A DNA stretch of 64,000 bases from Salisapilia sapeloensis (lineage: Eukaryota > Oomycota > Peronosporomycetes > Peronosporales > Salisapiliaceae). Both the position numbers and the translations under genes were made by a program. Below are positions 11,051 through 23,100 of the stretch, piece by piece. Below the pieces are notes generated by a model. The model did not search any database. It had not been told where the DNA came from and saw only the letters and a program-made list of their open reading frames with translations. Every line of letters starts with the position of its first letter. Within the stretch, counting starts at the first letter, position 1. Where the stretch lies: contig JAADVB010000085.1 of assembly GCA_023334545.1 (NCBI GenBank), positions 1-64,000 on the forward strand. Reading direction: 5' to 3'.

Positions 11051-11429
11051 GAAGATAAATGTGTTTTTAAACTTATCTATCTACATGTGTGCACGTCTTT
11101 TTGCCTCAAGCGTCAATGTTTCTACGTCGAAGGTCTACTAGGCGATGTGAAGTGACTCGACGTCTCTTGATAAAAATACCGCCATTCAAATTCCCACCAT
11201 TTCATTTAAATCGCATACATAGAAATATATAATTACACTTCAAACATATTATTTATGTAAAATAATATGGTATAAATGTACACAGATATTATTTTATAAA
11301 CCTTAATCCTTAAAAAATACATCGTTTTTTGTGTTAAATTGTAAACTGCAGTTGGTCGCATACAAAAAACCGCCCAAATCGCAAGACAAGGCGGGAGAAC
11401 GACCGCCTTGACCGTCTTTTCGAAGCATC
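11051..11429. other. AT-rich intergenic region with GC-rich promoter-proximal end
   Basis: These 379 bp separate two same-strand coiled-coil genes. The middle part (about 11160-11345) is strongly AT-rich with runs of A and T. The last 70 bp before the next ATG switch abruptly to CG-rich sequence containing ACCGCCC, GGCGGGAG and GACCGCC blocks. No gene is visible. Confidence 0.5.
11387..11410. repeat. 8-bp perfect inverted repeat upstream of CM1-protein start
   Basis: CAAGGCGG (11387-11394) and CCGCCTTG (11403-11410) are perfect reverse complements separated by 8 bases. The element ends 19 bp before the ATG at 11430, so it would be either a factor-binding site in the core promoter or a hairpin in the 5' UTR. 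A chance 8-bp palindrome is possible. Confidence 0.5.
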
Positions 11430-12509
11430 ATGGCCTCTCCATCATCCAGCCTTTCTCAGTCCATACTTCTCCGAGAAGATATGGCCGCACGCGAAGAGCT
11501 AGAGCGTGAAAACTTTAATCTAAAAATGAAATTAACTTCCGTCGAAGAGCGACTTGCTCGATTCGTCAACGGGCAGGCGATTGTCGACCAAGAGCAGGTC
11601 GATCAGCTCATGCAGAACCTCAGGGATACACAGGAAGCTCTATACGAACAGAAGGAACTCGCTCGAGAAGCCAAGCGTGCTGCGTATCACGCCCAACGGG
11701 AGCTCGATCGAGTCCGAGCGAAGCAAGAGAAGAGCGAAAAGCTTTCCAACAGTTACGAGAATCTAGTTCAGGACAAGACCGATTTACAGGAAGAATTACA
11801 AAAGCTCTTGAAAGTAAATCATGAACTTCAGGCCAGTCGAGACGAATGGAAACGCAAGTATGAGGACCAAGTACTTGTGGAAAATGATTTAAAGCAAGTG
11901 ACAGAGGACCGAGATGAATGGAAACGTACTAGTGAAGAGCACTTGCGTAATCTTCGTCTGACAGAAGAAAAGTATACGGCAGACATAGAGGAGTTGCAGA
12001 CGAAACACCAGACTAAAGTTCAGTCCATACAGTCGAAACTTGACGACGCGACGTCGACATTGACCAGGACGGAGCGTCGTAATAAAGAGCTAGAGCAAGA
12101 GTATAAGGAGCGTCTAGACCAGGTTATATCGTCCTCGAACGACTTGTTTGTGGACTTAAAGCGACACAAGCGAGAGAAGGAGGAGTATAAAGTGGGTCTC
12201 AAGAGCTCGATGCGAGAACGAAAGGACTTGCTGCGTGAGTTGGAAAAGTATAAGAAAGCATATCAGGAACGCCGGGAGGAAAAGAAGACTCGTGGCAAGT
12301 CGATTGAAGGTCTGAAGGACCAGTTGAAGCGTCATTTAGAGGAAACCAAGTACATGCATGAAGAAGTCTACCATCGGTGGGTCGATGCAGGGTTTCCCAA
12401 TCGAGACGTGTCGAAAGACTATGTGACACACAATCAGATGAGTGCATTTAGAGACGCTGGTGATAGATGTCAGAATCATGTCGAGAAACTCGATCGACTG
12501 GCTGCCTGA
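11430..12509 (+). CDS. Coiled-coil protein with CM1/Cnn_1N-like motif
   Basis: A 359-aa intronless protein that is almost entirely charged coiled coil (about residues 20-315). Residues 22-42 (REELERENFNLKMK, then LTSVEERL) match the conserved core of the centrosomin motif 1 family (Cnn_1N: ExxKENFxLKLxIxxLEERL), found in centrosomin, CDK5RAP2, myomegalin and yeast Mto1/Spc110-type proteins that recruit and activate gamma-tubulin complexes at centrosomes or basal bodies. The C-terminus (YHRWVDAGFPNRDVSKDY) leaves the coiled coil and may be a docking segment. At 359 aa it is much shorter than animal CM1 proteins. The identification rests on one short motif, so it is suggestive rather than certain. 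Confidence 0.72.
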   Translation: MASPSSSLSQSILLREDMAAREELERENFNLKMKLTSVEERLARFVNGQAIVDQEQVDQLMQNLRDTQEALYEQKELAREAKRAAYHAQRELDRVRAKQEKSEKLSNSYENLVQDKTDLQEELQKLLKVNHELQASRDEWKRKYEDQVLVENDLKQVTEDRDEWKRTSEEHLRNLRLTEEKYTADIEELQTKHQTKVQSIQSKLDDATSTLTRTERRNKELEQEYKERLDQVISSSNDLFVDLKRHKREKEEYKVGLKSSMRERKDLLRELEKYKKAYQERREEKKTRGKSIEGLKDQLKRHLEETKYMHEEVYHRWVDAGFPNRDVSKDYVTHNQMSAFRDAGDRCQNHVEKLDRLAA

Positions 12510-12943
12510 TAGGAGTACTTGGCACTGTATCTAGACCTATTGCGTCCGAGTGGGCATCTAGTAGCTATGTCGAAACGTCTGGAGCTGATATAATTTATCA
12601 AGATAACCTTTGCATCCTCCGTCTCATAATTACTCATATACACATACAGTTTAGGTACATTTGGAAGTAGCTAGGAAGACACGCACAGTCGAGATGGTAG
12701 CACCTAGCGCCCATTACGAGCAAGTAACTTGCTTTTTGTATGTGCTGGGTATCGATAAAGCACGACTAAAACGTATGTTTTAGCATCGAGGAACGACTAA
12801 ACACGCCAAAACTCCAAACGACGGCCGACAAAAAGCATCCAGTTATCAGATGGCACTAATTTGCGCATTTTAACAACAAAATAGGACGCGCCACGTCCAT
12901 TTAGACGAATTATATCCGTGACATTTGGCACAGCTTAGCGTTA
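12510..12943. other. Intergenic region with small inverted repeats
   Basis: These 434 bp hold the 3' end of the CM1-type gene and the promoter of the STIM-like gene. CTAAAAC (12766-12772) and GTTTTAG (12777-12783) form a perfect 7-bp inverted repeat around GTAT. No coding segment or tRNA is apparent. Confidence 0.45.
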
Positions 12944-14972
12944 ATGGCGCTTACCATGCAACGAAGAGAGGATAATACAACCTGTACGAGCCGTGCAATA
13001 GGACGAATCCTCTGGATATTTGCTCTGTACGCCTCGGTTTGTCGTGGCGAAGCACGCGACGCATGTCAAGGTGCGTGTCATTGGCGTCCGTGGTAGATCC
13101 CCTTCTCACGACCCGCTCGACCGGTTTATCTCATACCATTGTCAATCGTAGGCAGCTCTAAAGCATACGCAGCAGATGATAACAGTCAGCGGATAGCAGC
13201 TCGTGATACGAAGAATGATATCTCACCGGCAGACGCTCAAGCCGAACCTACTGTCGGTACGTTGCTAAATCGTAGATGGAGTAGCAAGATATCTTACTCT
13301 AGTGATACTAGAGAGTCTACTAGCGGACTTTGATCACGATGGTCGCGTTGGCAGAAATGAAATAGAGCAGATTAAAGAGAATCTGCATCAATTCTTTGAC
13401 GTGGATGACAGCGGAGATATCGATAGCAAAGAACTCAAATCCGTGCGTACTTGTGAAGATCCATTCAACCATTCCCAACCGTACTTAATTCCATTCCAGA
13501 TGAGCAATAACGACAAGGACGTCCGCTCTGCTTTCCAAAAACTAGATCGAGATCATGATTCCGTCATCTCGTTGCAAGAACTCGATGCTCGATGGGAGCG
13601 AGTAGGTGCCGAAATGACAGTCGATGAAGTCGCTGACTGGGTTTCTTTCACCGTCCAGCTGCCCCAATACGCACAAGCCTTCCAGTCCAACTCCATCAGT
13701 GGCTATACCTTTCCATTGCTCATGGATCACGATGGCAGTCGTTTAGCTGAAATAGGCGTCGACAGCCCTCTCCATCGACATCAATTAGCTGTCTTTCTAA
13801 AGAAAAAGTATCTCGGCATGGGACGAAAGCCACAGGCGCCTATATCCGTTACATGCAGCATGGACGCTTCGAGCTATACTGACCGGACGGCGGAGAATAC
13901 TAGACTGAACCTCGTGCAGCTCGAGTGGGAGCCTGCGGAGGATACACCTCAGCGCTTCCAGCTCCAACGTCGAATCGCAGGCAGCAGTGAATGGGAACTT
14001 GTCTATGTCGGACCGGATACAGACTTTATGGATGCCATCGGAGGCATGGAAGGCAATGCCCATCACATCATGTACAGAGTGACGGCGTGGAACTCATATG
14101 GACGCAGTCCTCGCATTAGCGTTCGATGCGACTCGGCACGTAACACGACACCAGAATCTTCCGCTTCTATCTTACCTCATGAAGGGCATCGGCACGTAGA
14201 AGCGTCGTGGACACCATCCGCAATCGCGACTGTCATCTCGATCTTTAAAATGTATTTGTGGTGGCTAGACGAAGCCATCGCACTCACTTTGTTCATCATA
14301 CTACCTATTCGTGGCTTCATCTACGGTGACGCTAACCTCGTCGTCAAGTGGATGCGCAAACTGCCACCGAACATGCCGACTCGCGTGACGGTGGAAGCTG
14401 ATTTGAACAAGACTTCCATCAGTGAAGCTGTTGCCGTGGTTTCGTGGGATAAACCGACTGATAACGGTGTTCCGATCGTCCAGTACAATGTACGTTGGAC
14501 ACGCCTAAAGACAGAGGAAGAGGAGTGTAAGGAGCTCCAGGCCAAGTCTTTGCCAACGAGTGTCACGGTTTATCATTTAAGACACGGGGAGACCTATCGC
14601 TTCGTCGTAGAAGCCGTGAACGAGTTCGGGCTTTCCTCGTTCTCGAGTAGGTCGACGTACATGGTACCGATGCCGGAGTTCACAGGTCGCATCCTGTCGC
14701 AACAAAAGTCGTCTATTGAAGACACCATCCTACGTAATCAGTGCTATCTGTGTCTTCGAGCAAAGCGACACAAGGTCCGGATGCCTTTGATCTCCAAGTT
14801 CGATCGCCAAGTGCTTCACTTTTGCTGTGTCTGCGACCGAGAGTTCTGTCACTATCATCGTGGCAAAGTGCATCATACGAAAGCGTTGAGCTGTCCAGCT
14901 GTGGATGGACGGTGCGTCTGTAAAGACTGTCAAGAAAATAATCGTCTGCCTAGAGCTGCGTCTGGGCAATAG
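12944..14972 (+). CDS. STIM-like EF-hand/SAM/FN3 membrane protein
   Basis: Exons 12944-13070, 13152-13256, 13303-13442 and 13500-14972 give 614 aa; the third intron (57 bp, open) could be retained, giving 633 aa. Order: hydrophobic signal peptide (about 20-33, GRILWIFALYASVC); EF-hand loops at 86-97 (DFDHDGRVGRNE), 110-121 (DVDDSGDIDSKE) and 140-151; a SAM domain at 162-229 whose start (MTVDEVADW, then VQLPQY) closely resembles the STIM1 SAM domain; an FN3-like domain (238-335); hydrophobic segments at about 365-398 (one or two passes); a second FN3-like domain (415-515); and a Cys/His-rich tail (539-601). STIM proteins sense ER calcium with a luminal EF-SAM unit and activate plasma-membrane Orai channels. 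This protein has no STIM-type coiled-coil CAD/SOAR region, so a calcium-sensing role is inferred and its output is unknown. Confidence 0.82.
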
Positions 14973-15048
14973 GGAGAACATATAGACAAGTAAATGATCA
15001 ATACATTGGTAATTGCATACGCTCTTTCGTTTATACCTAACGTCCTAC

Positions 15049-17298
15049 TCAGTGCAGTGCCAACGTATCCCACTCCATCATGTCGTCGGGAGATAGATCC
15101 GAGTCTTCGTGCATCGACAGTTCTGGCAGTTGAAGCTGCAGGTCACTCGATCGACTGGCACATAGCTGAGCTTCGTTCACACAGATGAAACCAATTTTCC
15201 GTTGTACATCTCCTCGCACTTTATTTCGTCTTGTGGATGACGGAACGGATATAGGGTGTAGCATCTTATCTGGTGTGATGCTTGTAGGAGTAAGGGAGAA
15301 TAGTGTGAGCGCAAGAGCCTTCAGACGAGGCCAATCTTGGCCGATCGTATGCCAAAATTCGAGTGGAAACATATCACGTTTGTCCATTTCACGACCTTCG
15401 CCTTCGTTCCGATCATCTTGTGTGGCAAAGACGACGTACTCTTCGTATTCCTCTCCAATCGCATTCTTCTGCTCTTCCTCTACATCAACAGTACTTTCGG
15501 AAGGAGCGTGCTCGGAGATGTACTCTTCCATAAGCTCTCGTTCGTTTTTGGCAGTATCAACGTAGCGAGGATCGAGTACAAACGCTAGACGATGAGCATC
15601 TCCTACGACTGTCATCAGCCTGTCGATAACAATATCCTTTAACTTCTGTATCTCTGTGTCGGACAAGGAGAAGAGGTCATCAAAGGCGATCGACAAATGC
15701 TTTAGCTCGAAGTAGATGTCCGACAAGGTCGTTTGGTCCTCCATGAACTTTCGTTGTAACTTCTCAAAGACACTTGCGACTTCAATTCCTTTATCCAGTG
15801 TCATGCTGGAATTGAGTGAAAGCATAAAGTCCTTTGCCCACTGCCGTACCTTTTGATCAGTACGCCCCATCGCTGTCACAAAAGTTTTCTTGCTCACGAC
15901 AGACGAAAAGTGCTGCCTGTTTTTGGCTAAAAACTCGAGTCGACGACCTAAATCGACATACTTTTTCGTCCGACATGTTGCTGTCATCATGATTTGCACT
16001 GCTTTCCGGTCAAAGTGCTTGGACAGTGGTAGCGTGGTGAATAACGAAAGGAACTTGTCTGCATCAGACACAAACTCTACCAAGTCACATAAGGCATCAT
16101 CATCATGTCGATTCATATCTGTACGCAAGAGGTCATGCATGGCAAGCTGTAGTGCATGGGAACTGCAGCCGTAAAAGAATTTCGTTGGAAAATCTGTCTT
16201 TAGTAGCTCCCACGCATCCACGTACGCCTCATTCGCAGCCGTGACGACGCCACTCACGTTGTAGTTAACGCGAGTCATCATGGCACGAATGTCCGTTGCA
16301 ATAGTGTGTGCATCATGACATGTATGGGCACTCGGCTGTACTGCATCCAGAAGGAAGTACTTGTCGCTGCAAAGAGCAGTGTACATGACGCAAGGACTAC
16401 CTTCTCCATCTTTACTTTCGGTGCCCATTCTACAATGGCTCCAATCGTCTCGTTTGAGACAGATAGCGGACTGTGTCATCAAATAGCTACAGACCTGCAT
16501 CTGCACTTTGTCATAACATCGCTGCAACAGTTCATTTTCTAATCGTTTTCGATCAGGCACTCGGGAGCTAGGAAGTAGCACAGATAACGCACGCTGTAGA
16601 TAGGGCTTGCTATACATATCTAAAGAAGCTCCACTTGTATAGATATGCATCGCCAAATCTTCCTCTGCTCTGTCATAAGAAACGCTTTGGAGAAATGTCG
16701 TCGTTCGAGCACTCGTCGACTCTGTACGTCTACGTTTAGATGCTGGTTCGTCCTTGATACCATTGTGAAATGTTGTAATTGGATCCATCAAGTGGTCCGA
16801 TAGACCGTGATGAAGCGATAAGTGACCGATAGCACCGGACGGGTGAGGCGCGTCCAAGGTAAACGACGTGGAAACGTCTGGCGAAGGGATACTCGGTGGA
16901 GATGACGCAGTTGATAATCCTGCATTCGATCGCTCCTGAACTTTTCCGGTCTTGTTGCTGCTTTCCTGTGCAATCTTCATGTGGTAGAACGGAAGACTGT
17001 CCTTGTATTCGGCCATAAAGGCAGGCTGACGTTGAGCGACTTGGAACGGAGTGCAGCGTTTCAAGTGACGTATAGCCTGTTCGGATTTTTTATAGTAATA
17101 CACTATCTGATGACAATGCTTGCAAGTGGCCGAGTTACTTTTGTTCGGGTCTGGATCATCCGTTAGTAGTCGCCAGATCGGACTTCGACTTCTTCCAGCT
17201 TTCTTCTTCTTCTTTGTCGATTCTGTCATGAAACTAAACTCTTGACCGGGCGGATAGTCGTGCATCAAACTCCGCTTGGTCGTGTCGCTTGAAGACAT
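15049..17298 (-). CDS. hAT transposase-derived protein with BED-type zinc finger
   Basis: An intact, intronless 749-aa reading frame. Residues 38-84 form a BED-type finger (C59, C62, H78, C82). The centre shows hAT features: DDWSHC, the Cys-x-x-His segment GCSSHALQLAMHDLL, and an alpha-helical insertion. Residues about 635-705 (EFWHTIGQDWPRLKALAL and onward) look like the C-terminal hAT dimerisation domain. The usual second catalytic Asp, in a TD(N/S)xxN context, seems missing: the matching stretch reads VVTAANEAY. Neither terminal inverted repeats nor an 8-bp target duplication is visible, and the gene is wedged 76 bp from the STIM-like gene and 282 bp from RecQ. This looks like a domesticated DNA-binding protein rather than an active transposon. 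Confidence 0.8.
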   Translation of the reverse strand: MSSSDTTKRSLMHDYPPGQEFSFMTESTKKKKKAGRSRSPIWRLLTDDPDPNKSNSATCKHCHQIVYYYKKSEQAIRHLKRCTPFQVAQRQPAFMAEYKDSLPFYHMKIAQESSNKTGKVQERSNAGLSTASSPPSIPSPDVSTSFTLDAPHPSGAIGHLSLHHGLSDHLMDPITTFHNGIKDEPASKRRRTESTSARTTTFLQSVSYDRAEEDLAMHIYTSGASLDMYSKPYLQRALSVLLPSSRVPDRKRLENELLQRCYDKVQMQVCSYLMTQSAICLKRDDWSHCRMGTESKDGEGSPCVMYTALCSDKYFLLDAVQPSAHTCHDAHTIATDIRAMMTRVNYNVSGVVTAANEAYVDAWELLKTDFPTKFFYGCSSHALQLAMHDLLRTDMNRHDDDALCDLVEFVSDADKFLSLFTTLPLSKHFDRKAVQIMMTATCRTKKYVDLGRRLEFLAKNRQHFSSVVSKKTFVTAMGRTDQKVRQWAKDFMLSLNSSMTLDKGIEVASVFEKLQRKFMEDQTTLSDIYFELKHLSIAFDDLFSLSDTEIQKLKDIVIDRLMTVVGDAHRLAFVLDPRYVDTAKNERELMEEYISEHAPSESTVDVEEEQKNAIGEEYEEYVVFATQDDRNEGEGREMDKRDMFPLEFWHTIGQDWPRLKALALTLFSLTPTSITPDKMLHPISVPSSTRRNKVRGDVQRKIGFICVNEAQLCASRSSDLQLQLPELSMHEDSDLSPDDMMEWDTLALH

Positions 17299-19459
<2,161 letters not shown>

Positions 19460-19508
19460 ATGTAAGTAGAGGAAAAGAAAGACATTGCATGGAAAAGATG
19501 GTTGGATT

Positions 19509-19964
19509 CTAGTCGTTCCACTGCTGCTTGCAGCTAACACATTTGTAAAAGGTTGTGGTCGGTTCATCAGCAGATCGGATCTGAATCTGCATAAAGTATG
19601 CGCGATCATGTTCACAATGCGGGCAACGAGCTACGAGTGCATCACAAGAATTAGTACGATGGGGATATGATAGTCTTTTCTTAGCAGCTTACTCTCCGTT
19701 TGATCGACATTTTCCCAAGCCTGTTCTCCTCCAAGCACGTCATCCACTTGCTTACGTTGCAATGGGACTCGGTTCTCCACTCGGTCTTCTATCTGGAATA
19801 AATACGGACATGTTTGACAGAAGAAGCGCATGCCATCCGTCTAGTACAGTATCGTATCGTCAGTCTTTCAATCTTCATCATAATATTAATCGTTAAAATT
19901 TATCCAGACTAATTACATCAGGTTCAATTAGTAAGATGTTGCCACAGGACGGACAAAAGTGCAT
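19509..19964 (-). CDS. RPC11: RNA polymerase III subunit RPC11 (POLR3K)
   Basis: Exons 19917-19964, 19693-19840 and 19509-19630 (minus strand) join in phase to 105 aa, close to the 108 aa of the human subunit. The N-terminal zinc ribbon uses C4, C7, C24 and C27 (MHFCPSCGN, CQTCPY). The linker has the family hallmark VDDVLGGEQAWENVD. The C-terminal TFIIS-like ribbon uses C68, C71, C96 and C99, and its hairpin carries RSADEP, with the acidic pair needed for transcript cleavage. RPC11 supplies RNA cleavage and termination/reinitiation activity of Pol III, which makes tRNA and 5S rRNA. It is divergent from the TARBP1-type tRNA methyltransferase gene. Confidence 0.93.
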
Positions 19965-20118
19965 GTTGGCAGTCAGTAGGTGCACTCAAAGGAGCATGCA
20001 AGACCGGTAGAAGCTATTCTGTCAATAGTGGTCGTGTTTGGTGGCAAAGGCTGCGTGATGATTGGCAGAAATTAATGGTAACCCAGCCAGTCGATTATCA
20101 GTGGACATATCAGTGGAC
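19965..20118. promoter_or_regulatory. 154-bp divergent promoter, RPC11 / TARBP1-like
   Basis: The start codons of RPC11 (minus) and of the TARBP1-like gene (plus) are only 154 bp apart, so both transcripts must initiate within a single short region. A stop codon in frame at 20059-20061 excludes a longer N-terminus for the plus-strand gene. Confidence 0.55.
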
Positions 20119-23100
20119 ATGACGATGGAGCTACTGTCCAAGCTGCGACGCCAAGTCGATCGTGCATGGGCACATAGCAGTTTCCAGAACAAGAATACTA
20201 GTGTACAGGATGCTAGTGCTGTCAATAAATACGACACGCACAAATTTGTAGCGATTGGAGTCTTGGCTAGCTGGACGACGGACGAGATGGTGGCTTTGAT
20301 GGCCGAGTGTAGCACGGCGATTGTATCTGAGCTTTTGCTGCCGTTAAATGACCGGATGCTAGAAGATGAAAGCAAGTTCCACTTTACGCTTCTCCTCGTC
20401 ACGACGTTGTTGGAAGATGTACATCGTGTGATGGATGCCGAGGATAAAGCGCAGGACAAGCTGTCAAAATGCGTCGAAATGCTTTGTTGCAGCGTCCTCG
20501 TACCAGCTATACTTGATCCAAATTGCGTCCATGTACATCCATTAGCATCAAGTACTATTAAAAGCCTTTTAGCGCTGACACAAAATGCTCCTGCATTGGT
20601 GCACACGCTGTCCACTCAGTTACACTTGAATTTGACTACTTCCAAAGGTGCTGACGCAAGCAAAGAAGCAATAGCTTCTGCAATGCATAGTGATAAGGAT
20701 GAAAGTGCGATCTTTCGAGCTATTCGAAGTAGTTATCAAGTCCAAGCAGAGCTATGGACATGGTTTTACACGAACAAACACGACACAAATGATAAAGCGG
20801 ATGAGTGGGACGACGCTATGATTTCAATCTGTCAAGAGACGATTAATACCTTTTCTCCCGAACAGCCGTGGCAGCTTGAAGCCGTTGCCATTCACATGCT
20901 TTCGTCGTGCTCCATCTCATCACTGCCACAGCGTTGTGTGCAGCGTATTGAGGAGAGAGAACGCGACCAGCAAGCTGTGACTGGAAAGACTGTCGACCCT
21001 GCACCTGCCATGTTATTCCTACTCTGTCGCCTCGTACGCATGGACGTAAAAGTCGTGTTGTCAAGCTTAACGCTGCGAAGTATGATAGCACGTGGCCTAG
21101 CCTGTGAGAACGACAAACTCGTTCGAAAGCAAGCTCTGGCAGCTATGAAGACAGCTCTTGCAGCGTTCATTTCGTCGTCGAAACACCAGAAGAATGGATC
21201 ACAGAAACAAGCTTCTCCTTACTCGACAGAGACGTGGGAGAACTTCCTTGCTGCATGTGAAGTGATTCATATGCATCATGAACAGCATTTGATTGAACAA
21301 GTGTGGCCACAAGTGGATGCTTTAATCCAAATGGGTATCCAAGGTTTCCACAAACAAGATGAAACGCAGCTTCATGACACTGGCTGTTGGCCAGTTGCTC
21401 TCACATTCGAGTGGATGCAAAGTGTGCTCATTCGCATTTTATTGCATGAAAACCCAGTCGTTCGACGGTTGTTTGTCTCCCGCTTCATGCACTCTTGCAT
21501 CAAGTACTGGGAATCGACCGATTTGAAGCATTCGCTAGCATCTAATATCTCATCTTTTGTAGACGATCCGACCTTCCATTCTTTTGTCCAATATCGACTA
21601 CTACGATTCTGTAATGATCCACTGCTCTACAAGCCGCTCGCTGCAGCAAAAGAGTTTCAGCAGCTTCTCACTCAGTTCCTCACGCTCTTCCTGCGCACAC
21701 GTCTTTCATCTGCATCAACTGAACCTGGTAGTGGAAGTACTGCCGAAGACATCTTGTCAGCGTATGTGCATGTGGCATGTAACGCTGTCTTTGGACCTGA
21801 CACGTCGAACCATTCACCAGAAGCGTTCATCAGTATGCTACAAGTCTTTGAAAGCACACATTTGCAACAACTGGCATCTGCTTACCTATCCGATGGTCGT
21901 CCACTCCTAGGTGCTCAACCCATTGAGTCGCTCCGGTTCGTGCTTGACGTCTATATCATGCCATCGTTTGCTCAAACAACCAAGTTCATTTTGATGCGAG
22001 CAGCACAAGCTTTACTCACGACTGGTTTCTGTGACCAGGCGACTTTGCCCTTATCTGCTATTGCACGGCTGCTATGCATCTTCTCTCCAGAGCATTTGCT
22101 ATCGAACAACAGCGTAACGCTTGTCGCGCTAAGAAATTGGCTTCTGTTGTCGTCGTCTGCATCTAAAGAGCAACCGAAGAATACGTTTATGATGCGTCTA
22201 GCGGATGCTGTGCACAAGTTCTTGGCAGATGATCAAAATGAACAGCTATCTGTCGAACAACTTGCTCGTTTAATCGTGCTTACAGGAGATACACAGCATG
22301 TTGGCACGGAAGATGACATCACAGAGTTGGTGCTAGAATATCCGTTGGCTAGTCTACTTGATCACGTCTCAACTAGTGCTACGTTCGATGGAAAAGAGCA
22401 AACTCGTGCTGTGTGGCTGGTGGGAATGTTGGAGAAAGAGGTCGAGATACTCGTTCAAGAAACACCAGCCTCCTGTACCTTTAGCATTCGCATCAAGCCC
22501 GACCAGATATACAAGTCGACGCCTACTACAACCATTTTCTCTCGTGAAACGATGTTCACTTACGCTTACGATCTGTTAAACGCGTGGGTCGCAGCTCAAG
22601 CTACATCCAGTAAAAGCAGCAATACGAGTCTTGATGTAGATTCATGGGATGCTGAACCTCGGCGTGTCGATGCCATTGCCATGGTACTTGCTCGCATGGC
22701 AACGTACGCTATGGATCAGGAGGGAAATCTGTCGATTGTCGAACAGCTCAATCCGATATGCAAAGTACTGACAAAGATTGTATTCCAGCAAGAGCAGACA
22801 TCTAGTCCGACTGCTCAGAACATTGCTTTGCGGATGCTAGCGATTCTATCTAGTCAGACGCAAGTGTTGGACGTACTGGACATCTTTGACGCGAGTGATC
22901 TATTGCCACAACTCGTTCAAGTTTGCTTTGCGCCGGCGTCAGAAAGAGCTGCTCAGCAGATGCAGTCCAAGTGGAACATCACCATCTTTACCACTAGCAA
23001 ATGGGCAATCATTCATCATGTCATTCAGGCATCGACGTACGTTCCGAGAGAGACGACTAAACTCCTTTTGGAGACATGCGTGGATGCGTTTGGATCAGCT

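Noticed and set aside
20062-20118. Upstream in-frame extension of the TARBP1-like gene
   Set aside because: It opens with TTG, has no ATG and is preceded by a stop; the first ATG at 20119 was used.
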